Assembly (NCBI GenBank): GCA_949358305.1 | Contig: CASHSZ010000041.1 | Span: 1-64,000, forward strand | Source of the DNA: Strigamia acuminata | Taxonomy: Eukaryota > Arthropoda > Chilopoda > Geophilomorpha > Linotaeniidae | Direction: 5' to 3' | DNA: 64,000 nucleotides | In this document: positions 20,901 to 33,447 of the stretch, in pieces | How positions within the stretch are numbered: the stretch's first letter is position 1 | Layout of the letters: each line of letters opens with the position of its first letter | The notes under the pieces: generated by a model | Told to the model about the DNA's origin: nothing | Database searches by the model: none | What the model saw: only the letters and a program-made list of their open reading frames with translations | Made by a program: the position numbers and the translations under genes

Positions 20901-21307
20901 TTGATGGAGGCAGAATTTTGGCGCCTGAAAATTTTTTAACCGGTGGTTTACCAAAATACCTTATAAACAAAAAATTGAGTGCCATCAAAAAGACAGATTT
21001 AAGAAAATTAGACATTAAACGAAGACAGTTCATTTGGGAATTTTGGAGAGTGTGGAGAAAAAGTTACCTTATGCAATTGCGAAATTTTTACGAGACCAAA
21101 GGCGATAAAAATTTCAAAAACCCCAAAGTGAATCAGATCGTGTTGTTAGAAAAAATAGGAACAAATCCCTATTTTTGGCCACTTGCCCGGATAAAGGAGA
21201 TTTTTCCAGGTGAGGATGGTTTTACTCGAGTCATTAAAGTAGTGCTACCAGATGGACGTGAACTGAAAAGATCAGTTAAGCATGTGAGAGCTCTTGAACT
21301 GGACTGA
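17903..21307 (+). CDS. pol: BEL/Pao retrotransposon Pol (5'-truncated element): RT, RNase H, integrase
   Basis: The frame is open from 17903; no ATG marks a true start, and gag and most of the protease region are missing. Residues below count from the codon at 17984. The region around LDKLWNLEAIGI (35-46) is the typical BEL linker before RT. RT follows with FRVVFNASS, IPIIADIKQAFLQV and the catalytic FMDD at 272-275 (YVDD is more usual). RNase H has VFCDAS (about 447), LPRLELTAA and YYSDST. Integrase has a zinc region H..H..CAICRR (about 730-785), then catalytic Asp in GIDHLGP (about 813), Asp in FSDNSKTF (about 876) and Glu in GGAWERLV (about 926). The C-terminus matches the DUF5641-type tail (PYFWPLARI, GRELKRSVKHV). 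It would copy and integrate element RNA. No stop interrupts about 1100 residues, so the enzyme part may be recent, but the element cannot be autonomous here. Confidence 0.92.
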   Translation, partial: SIANAIYGRNLATFIRIIAELRDTGRPLIGTACTRSNINEKLDKLWNLEAIGIDSGEKDSDFIRDRFESTTTRLEDGRYEVMLPFNGQETDLDSNWELAMNQLANTLKRIDSNEDYKKRYDDSMWQYIEENHAEEVPKEERFLKKGIYNIPHHPVIKEDRDTSKFRVVFNASSSKKGKLSLNDCLFPGPSLNPDLILVIVRFRLYCIPIIADIKQAFLQVMINPTQRNFLRFLWVARDYFKQPYSWQNLWNNIMILRMIVVPFGVISSPFLLCATIRKHAKQFEKTHAKEVDALDDGIFMDDLTSGGDFPADTTTHCERLKMILDSGKLPLVKWATCSKDVFENLKKEGFHMRGEEFSSLGIIKMLGILWDTEKDIIMFKIPKIEKIPITKREVVSFLASIFDPMGFLAPVILQMKLLIQAIWARTKKWDEKILDSEKKEIEEWNSDIQQLKELKVQRWLTTYSGQEITLEVFCDASTKAFGCTIFVVNVEGKRTLLLSKCRIAPAKKVTLPRLELTAAVVGVRMTKYLLENFLPGYPVTEVRYYSDSTITLAWINSDKNVWKPYVSNRVQEIISFSKPEQWSHVPTEFNPADLLTRPHNSKTLMNNKLWWDGVDVSKLEKKEVIQENPPDEERKLIVMTIQVKENFIYKFFRRFSNYNRLLRVFSYIMRWKSQLVRGEPLSPLELEANQLKILKLSQKLHFLEEVEDVKNKRELSKHSTLKNFELFIDENGLLRLHSRLKKSLLTFDEVYPIILHYDSWITRLLIRKAHLELLHGDISETLYHLREQFWIIRGRKTIQTVIRECAICRRAKLARNNPSTGDLPTERVTPAAPFQHTGIDHLGPIYVGNNKKERKKVYILLFTCMVTRSLHLEVSEDLSVPKFLLAIRRFGARFGYPAKIFSDNSKTFERGSVELQSWGKLIGHKDIQTFLSEKRVIWTFIPPLSPWMGGAWERLVRSVKDKLRKTLLRYTVDLETLQTLALEISSVLNSRPLSYVPDSVDGGRILAPENFLTGGLPKYLINKKLSAIKKTDLRKLDIKRRQFIWEFWRVWRKSYLMQLRNFYETKGDKNFKNPKVNQIVLLEKIGTNPYFWPLARIKEIFPGEDGFTRVIKVVLPDGRELKRSVKHVRALELD

Positions 21308-21360
21308 TTTGTTTGAGCTCGTTGTGTTTTCTCTTCTCTGTTCTCTCGCCGGCAATTCGC

Positions 21361-22929
21361 TGTTGCAAGACAGCGTGGAAGAATTGTTGTGCTGAGATTT
21401 TGTCAATAAATATTACTAATTGCTTTGATTTGTTTAATTTTCCTTTAGTGTTTTATTTTTCATAATTAACTGATATTTTTCACTTTGCAGGAATTTTGAC
21501 TTATTAAAATGTTTTTCACTGATTTTTATTGTCACTTTTCGATTTAATGTAGTGTTAATACCTTGCTATTATTTTATTCGTGTCCTTTTGAGTGCATTTT
21601 TGAACCTTTCTATTAATTTTCCCTGATTTTGTGTTTATTGCGTGCAGTTCTAATGTTTTCTTCGTTTTCTGGCATACATTTGCGATGCTCGATACGTCAT
21701 TTTTCGGTTCCTAGCGGACTTTTGCTTCCGTCTTCTAACCTTTCGTTTTGTGCTTTAGAATTCATTTGGATTTCTTTTTACTTTTGTTTCTGACTATTTC
21801 GAGTATGATCTTTCTTTCTGGATGCATTAGAACTGCCCAAATTGCTTCGATCGGTTGTTTCGAACGTTCGTTGTCGGCTGCCGTAAAAGCGTAGCCGAGA
21901 ATGTTCGGTTCGATCAACAATTTCGTATTTATTAAACTTGTGTGTATTCATTCAGTATTTTGTGATGAGAATTAATAATTATTCTTGTATTTTAATAGAT
22001 ACTTTATTCGTTATTTAAATTAAGTGCTTTTTATTCCAATTTCGAATTGTTTTGACGCTTTTGCAATGTTCGCCGGACGCCATGTTTGATCCAATACCTT
22101 TGTTATGTTCGCCGGTCACCATGTTTGTCCCAAGCGACGATTTCACATTGTAACCGTTATTTTTGTATTTTATATTCTTATAATCTGCATTTACTATTTC
22201 ATTTCGAAGTGTTTTCACCTGTATTCTTTGCTATTTTTGCATTTTTATTCCGTTCGGAATTCAAATGTTTTGATTGCATCATTTTTGCTTGACGCTGATT
22301 GGCTGTCTCGATCGTCTGCTTGACGATCATTGTTTTCGCTCCGTTTGCACTGTTTTACTTTTTTGATCTTATTGTTGTGATTGGATGTATTGTTCCTGGT
22401 ATTCTTGTGATCATTTTGGTATATCACAATCTTTATTTCGTGCAGTTTTTATGTAACTACAACTTTGCTGTGATTTCGTTTCCTCCGTTGCTATGACAAC
22501 GGAGTTTCTTGTGTATCTGTATTTCGCCGCTATCGGCTTGGCGCGTGCCGTAATTGGGTACTGCGCATGTGCGGTTCCTCAGGAGCCAATGTAATCAGTG
22601 TATTTTGTTCAGTTCTCAACCAACTTTTTAATAAACAAGTTGTTTTTTGTTAACTCCCGTGTTTTCTATTTTCAACCTTAGTTTTCAATGTGTTGTGAGT
22701 AGTTAAGCCTTTCCCTGGATTAGTCATTGATTCAGCACTCCATTGGATATTAATCAACGGTGTTCCCATCAATGCTCCATGCATTCAACAATAGTTTTCA
22801 GTGCGGGTTTGTGTTCTCAGCGCGGTTTTCGTACGAATTTAACAATACGATCACTTGAGTTTTTAGAGGCGGGAAATTCAAATAGCCCCAACCCCATTCC
22901 TAGCTGTTTGGTGTTGACAGACCGCAACA
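21361..22929 (+). mobile_element. 3' LTR of the BEL/Pao element (1569 bp)
   Basis: It starts TGTTGCAAGACAG 53 bp after the pol stop and ends GACCGCAACA where satellite DNA begins. Both ends are confirmed by the two solo LTRs at 26837 and 33448, whose reverse complements start and end alike and are diverged but clearly homologous throughout. An AATAAA at about 22630 fits the R region. Two direct repeats of ATGTTCGCCGG..CCATGTTTG lie at 22066-22135. I see no purine tract just upstream; the tract there is pyrimidine-rich instead. Confidence 0.82.
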
Positions 22930-25900
22930 CAGTTGACTTAGCACAAACACCACAAGACCAATGTCTCTAAATGTTCTGAAATAGTGTTTAAACCTTAGTA
23001 GACGGCTTCAATGTAAGTTTTAGCAACATCCAAGCAATGATTTGGGAGAATAGACTTTTGATCTCATCACAGTTGACTTAGCACAAACACCACAAGACCA
23101 ATGTCTCTGAATGTTTAGAAATAGTGTTTAAACCTTAGTAGAAGGCTTCAATGTAAGTGTTAGCAACATCCAAGCAATAATTTGAAAGAATAAACTTTTG
23201 ATCTCATTTGACATCACAGTTGACTTAGCACAAACACCACAAGACCAATGTCTCTGAATGTTCTGAAATAGTGTTTAAACTTTAGTAGAAAGCTTTAATG
23301 TAAGTTTTAGCAACATCCAAGCAATGATTTGAAAGAATAAACTTTTGATCTCATTTGACATCACAGTTGACTTAGCACAAACATCACAAGACCAATGTCT
23401 CTGAATGTTCTGAAATAGTGTTTAAACCTTAGTAGAAGGCTTCAATGTAAGTTTTAGCAACATCCAAGCAATGATTTGGAAGAATAAACTTTTGATCCCA
23501 TTTGACATCACAGTTGACTTAGCACAAACATCACAAGACCAATGTTTCTGAATGTTCTGAAATAGTGTTTAAACCTTAGTAGAAAGCTTCAATGTAAGTT
23601 TTAGCAACATCCAAGCAATAATTTGAAAGAATAAACTTTTGATCTCATTTGACGTCACAGTTGACTTAGCACAAACACCACAAGACCAATGTCTCTGAAT
23701 GTTTAGAAATAGTGTTTAAACCTTAGTAGAAGGCTTCAATGTAAGTGTTAGCAACATCCAAGCAATAATTTGAAAGAATAAACTTTTGATCTCATTTGAC
23801 ATCACAGTTGACTTAGCACAAACACCACAAACCAATGTCTCTGAATGTTCTGAAATAGTGTTTAAACCTTAGTAGAAGGCTTCAATGTAAGTTTTAGCAA
23901 CATCCAAGCAATGATTTGGGAGAATAGACTTTTGATCTCATCACAGTTGACTTAGCACAAACACCACAAGACCAATGTCTCTGAATGTTTAGAAATAGTG
24001 TTTAAACCTTAGTAGAAGGCTTCAATGTAAGTGTTAGCAACATCCAAGCAATAATTTGAAAGAATAAACTTTTGATCTCATTTGACATCACAGTTGACTT
24101 AGCACAAACACCACAAACCAATGTCTCTGAATGTTCTGAAATAGTGTTTAAACCTTAGTAGAAGGCTTCAATGTAAGTTTTAGCAACATCCAAGCAATGA
24201 TTTGGGAGAATAGACTTTTGATTTCATCACAGTTGACTTAGCACAAACATCACAAGACCAATGTCTCTGAATGTTTTGAAATAGTGTTTAAACCTTAGTA
24301 GAAAGCTTTAATGTAAGTTTTAGCAACATCCAAGCAATGATTTGGGAGAATAGACTTTTGATCTCATCACAGTTGACTTAGCACAAACATCACAAGACCA
24401 ATGTCTCTGAATGTTCTGAAATAGTGTTTAAACCTTAGTAGAAAGCTTTAATGTAAGTTTTAGCAACATCCAAGAAATGATTTTGGAAAATAGACTTTTG
24501 ATCTCATCACAGTTGACTTAGCACAAACACCACAAGACCAATGTCTCTAAATGTTCTGAAATAGTGTTTAAACCTTAGTAGACGGCTTCAATGTAAGTTT
24601 TAGCAACATCCAAGCAATGATTTGGGAGAATAGACTTTTGATCTCATCACAGTTGACTTAGCACAAACACCACAAGACCAATGTCTCTGAATGTTTAGAA
24701 ATAGTGTTTAAACCTTAGTAGAAGGCTTCAATGTAAGTGTTAGCAACATCCAAGCAATAATTTGAAAGAATAAACTTTTGATCTCATTTGACATCACAGT
24801 TGACTTAGCACAAACACCACAAGACCAATGTCTCTGAATGTTCTGAAATAGTGTTTAAACTTTAGTAGAAAGCTTTAATGTAAGTTTTAGCAACATCCAA
24901 GCAATGATTTGAAAGAATAAACTTTTGATCTCATTTGACATCACAGTTGACTTAGCACAAACATCACAAGACCAATGTCTCTGAATGTTCTGAAATAGTG
25001 TTTAAACCTTAGTAGAAGGCTTCAATGTAAGTTTTAGCAACATCCAAGCAATGATTTGGAAGAATAAACTTTTGATCCCATTTGACATCACAGTTGACTT
25101 AGCACAAACATCACAAGACCAATGTTTCTGAATGTTCTGAAATAGTGTTTAAACCTTAGTAGAAAGCTTCAATGTAAGTTTTAGCAACATCCAAGCAATA
25201 ATTTGAAAGAATAAACTTTTGATCTCATTTGACGTCACAGTTGACTTAGCCCAAACACCACAAACCAATGTCTCTGAATGTTCTGAAATAGTGTTTAAAC
25301 CTTAGTAGAAGGCTTCAATGTAAGTTTTAGCAACATCCAAGCAATGATTTGGGAGAATAGACTTTTGATTTCATCACAGTTGACTTAGCACAAACATCAC
25401 AAGACCAATGTCTCTGAATGTTTTGAAATAGTGTTTAAACCTTAGTAGAAAGCTTTAATGTAAGTTTTAGCAACATCCAAGCAATGATTTGGGAGAATAG
25501 ACTTTTGATCTCATCACAGTTGACTTAGCACAAACATCACAAGACCAATGTCTCTGAATGTTCTGAAATAGTGTTTAAACCTTAGTAGAAAGCTTTAATG
25601 TAAGTTTTAGCAACATCCAAGAAATGATTTGGGAAAATAGACTTTTGATCTCATCACAGTTGACTTAGCACAAACACCACAAGACCAATGTCTCTAAATG
25701 TTCTGAAATAGTGTTTAAACCTTAGTAGACGGCTTCAATGTAAGTTTTAGCAACATCCAAGCAATGATTTGGGAGAATAGACTTTTGATCTCATCACAGT
25801 TGACTTAGCACAAACACCACAAGACCAATGTCTCTGAATGTTTAGAAATAGTGTTTAAACCTTAGTAGAAGGCTTCAATGTAAGTGTTAGCAACATCCAA

Positions 25901-26836
25901 GCAATAATTTGAAAGAATAAACTTTTGATCTCATTTGACATCACAGTTGACTTAGCACAAACACCACAAGACCAATGTCTCTGAATGTTCTGAAATAGTG
26001 TTTAAACTTTAGTAGAAAGCTTTAATGTAAGTTTTAGCAACATCCAAGCAATGATTTGAAAGAATAAACTTTTGATCTCATTTGACATCACAGTTGACTT
26101 AGCACAAACATCACAAGACCAATGTCTCTGAATGTTCTGAAATAGTGTTTAAACCTTAGTAGAAGGCTTCAATGTAAGTTTTAGCAACATCCAAGCAATG
26201 ATTTGGAAGAATAAACTTTTGATCCCATTTGACATCACAGTTGACTTAGCACAAACATCACAAGACCAATGTTTCTGAATGTTCTGAAATAGTGTTTAAA
26301 CCTTAGTAGAAAGCTTCAATGTAAGTTTTAGCAACATCCAAGCAATAATTTGAAAGAATAAACTTTTGATCTCATTTGACGTCACAGTTGACTTAGCCCA
26401 AACACCACAAGACCAATGTCTCTGAATGTTTAGAAATAGTGTTTAAACCTTAGTAGAAGGCTTCAATGTAAGTGTTAGCAACATCCAAGCAATAATTTGA
26501 AAGAATAAACTTTTGATCTCATTTGACATCACAGTTGACTTAGCACAAACATCACAAGACCAATGTCTCTGAATGTTCTGAAATAGTGTTTAAACCTTAG
26601 TAGAAGGCTTCAATGTAAGTTTTAGCAACATCCAAGCAATGATTTGGAAGAATAAACTTTTGATCCCATTTGACATCACAGTTGACTTAGCACAAACATC
26701 ACAAGACCAATGTTTCTGAATGTTCTGAAATAGTGTTTAAACCTTAGTAGAAAGCTTCAATGTAAGTTTTAGCAACATCCAAGCAATAATTTGAAAGAAT
26801 AAACTTTTGATCTCATTTGACGTCACAGTTGACTTA
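22930..26836 (+). repeat. Satellite array, block 1 (about 27 monomers of 140/147 bp)
   Basis: The monomer starts CAGTTGACTTAGCACAAACA and contains ATAGTGTTTAAACC, TTAGCAACATCCAAGCAAT and ACTTTTGATC. Full monomers are 147 bp. A shorter class of 140 bp lacks TTTGACA before the next CAC, and another lacks AG in CACAAGACC. Subtypes recur in fixed order, for example the TCTCTAAATG..AGACGG type at 22931, 24511 and 25658. There is no coding potential. The last 5 bp (ACTTA, 26832-26836) are the target duplication of the next element. Confidence 0.96.
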
Positions 26837-28398
26837 TGTTGCAGGTCAACAAGACAGACAGAAAGGAATGGCGATGCGTATCCAAATTCAAGACACTTGA
26901 GCTCGCCCAAGGTCGTATGGCGTGGTTAGTACGAAAATCGCACTGGAAAGCAATAAATCCGCAACAAATGGCATTGTTGAACCGCTGGAACAATGTGGAG
27001 AACACCTGCACCAAGTATCCAATAGGTGGCGGAAACATAAGTTGGCCTGAGAATTTTTAAACTACTCACTACACATTGAATGTGTTTGAAAATAAGCCTA
27101 AAACAAGAGCTAATAAAACACAACACATTTATTCAAAGGTTGGTTAATAACTGAAGAAATTACAGCAATTAGATTGGTTCTTAGAGAACCGCACATGCGC
27201 AGTACCGAATATGGCACGCGCCAGGCCGATAGCGGCGAAATACAGATACACGAAAGATTCCATTACCATGGTAACGGAGGAAACAAGATTACGGCAAAGT
27301 TGGCATTTGCTTAAAAATGCACTAAAAATACATTGAATTACATTGAAATGACCACAAGAATGCGGTGAACAAAAAAGCTAATCACAACAATGTCCAAAAA
27401 CACGTTAAACAATGAGATATTTGCAATAAACCGATCTCGGAATGAAAGGATTGAAAATAGCCAATCACAGGCTTCGAAAATTACATAACGATCACATTTG
27501 AATTTCGATCGGTACAAAAGCACAAAATTATCAAAGAATACATACTGAATAATAACGCAATGTAATAGTAAATGCAAATTATGTGATATAAAATACATAA
27601 ACAACGATTACTAAATGTAAACAGTCGCTTGGGACAAACATGGCGACCGGCGAACATAACAAAGGTGTTGGATCAAACATGGCGTCCGGCGAACATTACA
27701 AAAGCTTCAAAACAACACGAAAATGGAATAAAAAGCACTAAATGTAATTATGCAATAAAGAATAGATTAAATAATAAGAATATTTGTTCATTCTCTTCAC
27801 AAAACACCGAGTGATTACACACAAGTTGAATAAATACGAATTTATCGGCCAAATGAACATTCCCGGCTGCGCTTTTATGGCAGACGGAAACGAACGTTCA
27901 AACCAATCAAACGGAACTTCCAAAGCAGTTTTGATGCATCTAGATAGAAAGAGCATGCTTGAATTAGTCTAAACGAATGCTTAATAAAAATCCAAGTGAT
28001 TTGAAAAGTACTAAACAAAAGGTTAGAAGGCGGAACCGTAACTTTACGGGAAACAGAAAAATGACGTCACTAGCATCGCAATTGTATGCTAGGTAACGAA
28101 ATTTGCACCAAAACAGTTCGAAATCAATACAAACTCTCAAAAAACAAGTGAATAAGTCAATAAATGCACGGAATAAGATATTTGAAATCAATACAAAGCA
28201 TAAACATTACTGAATATTGAAAAGTATGAATAAAAATCAAGTCAAAACACTTTAATAAGCAATAAAAAAATCTGAAAAGTGAAAAATACCAATTAGGCAA
28301 AGGAAATTAAAACACTTAAAGATTTTAATCAACTCAAAGTAAATGGTAAAAATATTGACAATAAAATAGCACAACAATTTCTACGCTGTCTTGCAACA
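26837..28398 (-). mobile_element. Solo BEL/Pao LTR, copy 1 (1562 bp), inserted in satellite
   Basis: The element has TGTTGCAGG..CTTGCAACA ends and is flanked by a perfect 5-bp duplication ACTTA (26832-26836 and 28399-28403) of the satellite sequence GACTTAGC. It is the reverse complement of an LTR related to 21361-22929 but visibly diverged, so it comes from another subfamily. There are no internal genes, so it is a solo LTR left by LTR-LTR recombination. The short open frames inside are not genes. Confidence 0.9.
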
Positions 28399-31300
28399 AC
28401 TTAGCACAAACACCACAAGACCAATGTCTCTGAATGTTTAGAAATAGTGTTTAAACCTTAGTAGAAGGCTTCAATGTAAGTGTTAGCAACATCCAAGCAA
28501 TAATTTGAAAGAATAAACTTTTGATCTCATTTGACATCACAGTTGACTTAGCACAAACACCACAAACCAATGTCTCTGAATGTTCTGAAATAGTGTTTAA
28601 ACCTTAGTAGAAGGCTTCAATGTAAGTTTTAGCAACATCCAAGCAATGATTTGGGAGAATAGACTTTTGATCTCATCACAGTTGACTTAGCACAAACATC
28701 ACAAGACCAATGTCTCTGAATGTTTTGAAATAGTGTTTAAACCTTAGTAGAAAGCTTTAATGTAAGTTTTAGCAACATCCAAGCAATGATTTGGGAGAAT
28801 AGACTTTTGATCTCATCACAGTTGACTTAGCACAAACATCACAAGACCAATGTCTCTGAATGTTCTGAAATAGTGTTTAAACCTTAGTAGAAAGCTTTAA
28901 TGTAAGTTTTAGCAACATCCAAGAAATGATTTGGGAAAATAGACTTTTGATCTCATCACAGTTGACTTAGCACAAACACCACAAGACCAATGTCTCTAAA
29001 TGTTCTGAAATAGTGTTTAAACCTTAGTAGACGGCTTCAATGTAAGTTTTAGCAACATCCAAGCAATGATTTGGGAGAATAGACTTTTGATCTCATCACA
29101 GTTGACTTAGCACAAACACCACAAGACCAATGTCTCTGAATGTTTAGAAATAGTGTTTAAACCTTAGTAGAAGGCTTCAATGTAAGTGTTAGCAACATCC
29201 AAGCAATAATTTGAAAGAATAAACTTTTGATCTCATTTGACATCACAGTTGACTTAGCACAAACACCACAAGACCAATGTCTCTGAATGTTCTGAAATAG
29301 TGTTTAAACTTTAGTAGAAAGCTTTAATGTAAGTTTTAGCAACATCCAAGCAATGATTTGAAAGAATAAACTTTTGATCTCATTTGACATCACAGTTGAC
29401 TTAGCACAAACATCACAAGACCAATGTCTCTGAATGTTCTGAAATAGTGTTTAAACCTTAGTAGAAGGCTTCAATGTAAGTTTTAGCAACATCCAAGCAA
29501 TGATTTGGAAGAATAAACTTTTGATCCCATTTGACATCACAGTTGACTTAGCACAAACACCACAAACCAATGTCTCTGAATGTTCTGAAATAGTGTTTAA
29601 ACCTTAGTAGAAGGCTTCAATGTAAGTTTTAGCAACATCCAAGCAATGATTTGGGAGAATAGACTTTTGATCTCATCACAGTTGACTTAGCACAAACACC
29701 ACAAGACCAATGTCTCTGAATGTTTAGAAATAGTGTTTAAACCTTAGTAGAAGGCTTCAATGTAAGTGTTAGCAACATCCAAGCAATAATTTGAAAGAAT
29801 AAACTTTTGATCTCATTTGACATCACAGTTGACTTAGCACAAACATCACAAGACCAATGTCTCTGAATGTTTTGAAATAGTGTTTAAACCTTAGTAAAAA
29901 GCTTTAATGTAAGTTTTAGCAACATCCAAGCAATGATTTGGGAGAATAGACTTTTGATCTCATCACAGTTGACTTAGCACAAACACCACAAGACCAATGT
30001 CTCTAAATGTTCTGAAATAGTGTTTAAACCTTAGTAGACGGCTTCAATGTAAGTTTTAGCAACATCCAAGCAATGATTTGGGAGAATAGACTTTTGATCT
30101 CATCACAGTTGACTTAGCACAAACACCACAAGACCAATGTCTCTGAATGTTCTGAAATAGTGTTTAAACCTTAGTAGAAGGCTTCAATGTAAGTTTTAGC
30201 AACATCCAAGCAATGATTTGGAAGAATAAACTTTTGATCCCATTTGACATCACAGTTGACTTAGCACAAACATCACAAGACCAATGTTTCTGAATGTTCT
30301 GAAATAGTGTTTAAACCTTAGTAGAAGGCTTCAATGTAAGTTTTAGCAACATCCAAGCAATGATTTGGAAGAATAAACTTTTGATCCCATTTGACATCAC
30401 AGTTGACTTAGCACAAACATCACAAGACCAATGTTTCTGAATGTTCTGAAATAGTGTTTAAACCTTAGTAGAAAGCTTCAATGTAAGTTTTAGCAACATC
30501 CAAGCAATAATTTGAAAGAATAAACTTTTGATCTCATTTGACGTCACAGTTGACTTAGCACAAACACCACAAGACCAATGTGTCTGAATGTTCTGAAATA
30601 GTGTTTAAACCTTAGTAGAAGGCTTCAATGTAAGTTTTAGCAACATCCAAGCAATGATTTTGGAGAATAGACTTTTGATCTCATCACAGTTGACTTAGCA
30701 CAAACATCACAAGACCAATGTCTCTGAATGTTCTGAAATAGTGTTTAAACCTTAGTAGAAAGCTTTAATGTAAGTTTTAGCAACATCCAAGCAATGATTT
30801 GAAAGAATAAACTTTTGATCTCATTTGACATCACAGTTGACTTAGCACAAACATCACAAGACCAATGTCTCTGAATGTTCTGAAATAGTGTTTAAACCTT
30901 AGTAGAAGGCTTCAATGTAAGTTTTAGCAACATCCAAGCAATGATTTGGAAGAATAAACTTTTGATCCCATTTGACATCACAGTTGACTTAGCACAAACA
31001 TCACAAGACCAATGTTTCTGAATGTTCTGAAATAGTGTTTAAACCTTAGTAGAAAGCTTCAATGTAAGTTTTAGCAACATCCAAGCAATAATTTGAAAGA
31101 ATAAACTTTTGATCTCATTTGACGTCACAGTTGACTTAGCACAAACACCACAAGACCAATGTCTCTGAATGTTTAGAAATAGTGTTTAAACCTTAGTAGA
31201 AGGCTTCAATGTAAGTGTTAGCAACATCCAAGCAATAATTTGAAATAATAAACTTTTGATCTCATTTGACATCACAGTTGACTTAGCACAAACACCACAA

Positions 31301-33447
31301 ACCAATGTCTCTGAATGTTCTGAAATAGTGTTTAAACCTTAGTAGAAGGCTTCAATGTAAGTTTTAGCAACATCCAAGCAATGATTTGGGAGAATAGACT
31401 TTTGATCTCATCACAGTTGACTTAGCACAAACATCACAAGACCAATGTCTCTGAATGTTTTGAAATAGTGTTTAAACCTTAGTAGAAAGCTTTAATGTAA
31501 GTTTTAGCAACATCCAAGCAATGATTTGGGAGAATAGACTTTTGATCTCATCACAGTTGACTTAGCACAAACATCACAAGACCAATGTCTCTGAATGTTC
31601 TGAAATAGTGTTTAAACCTTAGTAGAAAGCTTTAATGTAAGTTTTAGCAACATCCAAGAAATGATTTGGGAAAATAGACTTTTGATCTCATCACAGTTGA
31701 CTTAGCACAAACACCACAAGACCAATGTCTCTAAATGTTCTGAAATAGTGTTTAAACCTTAGTAGACGGCTTCAATGTAAGTTTTAGCAACATCCAAGCA
31801 ATGATTTGGGAGAATAGACTTTTGATCTCATCACAGTTGACTTAGCACAAACACCACAAGACCAATGTCTCTAAATGTTCTGAAATAGTGTTTAAACCTT
31901 AGTAGACGGCTTCAATGTAAGTTTTAGCAACATCCAAGCAATGATTTGGGAGAATAGACTTTTGATCTCATCACAGTTGACTTAGCACAAACACCACAAG
32001 ACCAATGTCTCTGAATGTTCTGAAATAGTGTTTAAACCTTAGTAGAAGGCTTCAATGTAAGTTTTAGCAACATCCAAGCAATGATTTGGAAGAATAAACT
32101 TTTGATCCCATTTGACATCACAGTTGACTTAGCACAAACATCACAAGACCAATGTTTCTGAATGTTCTGAAATAGTGTTTAAACCTTAGTAGAAGGCTTC
32201 AATGTAAGTTTTAGCAACATCCAAGCAATGATTTGGAAGAATAAACTTTTGATCCCATTTGACATCACAGTTGACTTAGCACAAACATCACAAGACCAAT
32301 GTTTCTGAATGTTCTGAAATAGTGTTTAAACCTTAGTAGAAAGCTTCAATGTAAGTTTTAGCAACATCCAAGCAATAATTTGAAAGAATAAACTTTTGAT
32401 CTCATTTGACGTCACAGTTGACTTAGCACAAACACCACAAGACCAATGTGTCTGAATGTTCTGAAATAGTGTTTAAACCTTAGTAGAAGGCTTCAATGTA
32501 AGTTTTAGCAACATCCAAGCAATGATTTGGGAGAATAGACTTTTGATCTCATCACAGTTGACTTAGCACAAACACCACAAGACCAATGTCTCTGAATGTT
32601 CTGAAATAGTGTTTAAACCTTAGTAGAAGGCTTCAATGTAAGTTTTAGCAACATCCAAGCAATGATTTGGAAGAATAAACTTTTGATCTCATTTGACATC
32701 ACAGTTGACTTAGCACAAACATCACAAGACCAATGTCTCTGAATGTTCTGAAATAGTGTTTAAACCTTAGTAGAAGGCTTCAATGTAAGTTTTAGCAACA
32801 TCCAAGCAATGATTTGGAAGAATAAACTTTTGATCCCATTTGACATCACAGTTGACTTAGCACAAACATCACAAGACCAATGTTTCTGAATGTTCTGAAA
32901 TAGTGTTTAAACCTTAGTAGAAAGCTTCAATGTAAGTTTTAGCAACATCCAAGCAATAATTTGAAAGAATAAACTTTTGATCTCATTTGACGTCACAGTT
33001 GACTTAGCCCAAACACCACAAGACCAATGTCTCTGAATGTTTAGAAATAGTGTTTAAACCTTAGTAGAAGGCTTCAATGTAAGTGTTAGCAACATCCAAG
33101 CAATAATTTGAAAGAATAAACTTTTGATCTCATTTGACATCACAGTTGACTTAGCACAAACATCACAAGACCAATGTCTCTGAATGTTCTGAAATAGTGT
33201 TTAAACCTTAGTAGAAGGCTTCAATGTAAGTTTTAGCAACATCCAAGCAATGATTTGGAAGAATAAACTTTTGATCCCATTTGACATCACAGTTGACTTA
33301 GCACAAACATCACAAGACCAATGTTTCTGAATGTTCTGAAATAGTGTTTAAACCTTAGTAGAAAGCTTCAATGTAAGTTTTAGCAACATCCAAGCAATAA
33401 TTTGAAAGAATAAACTTTTGATCTCATTTGACGTCACAGTTGACTTA
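28399..33447 (+). repeat. Satellite array, block 2 (about 35 monomers)
   Basis: Same satellite as block 1. Diagnostic variants (GTGTCTGAATG at 30580 and 32448; TTAGTAAAAAGC near 29893; GAAATAATAAAC near 31242) recur in block 3 about 6897 bp further on. This shows that blocks 2 and 3 descend from one duplicated segment. Confidence 0.95.

Noticed and set aside
26837-28398. Short frames of 61-88 codons in the solo LTRs
   Set aside because: They are duplicated exactly with the LTR, lie on both strands, and are not conserved in the related LTR at 21361-22929.
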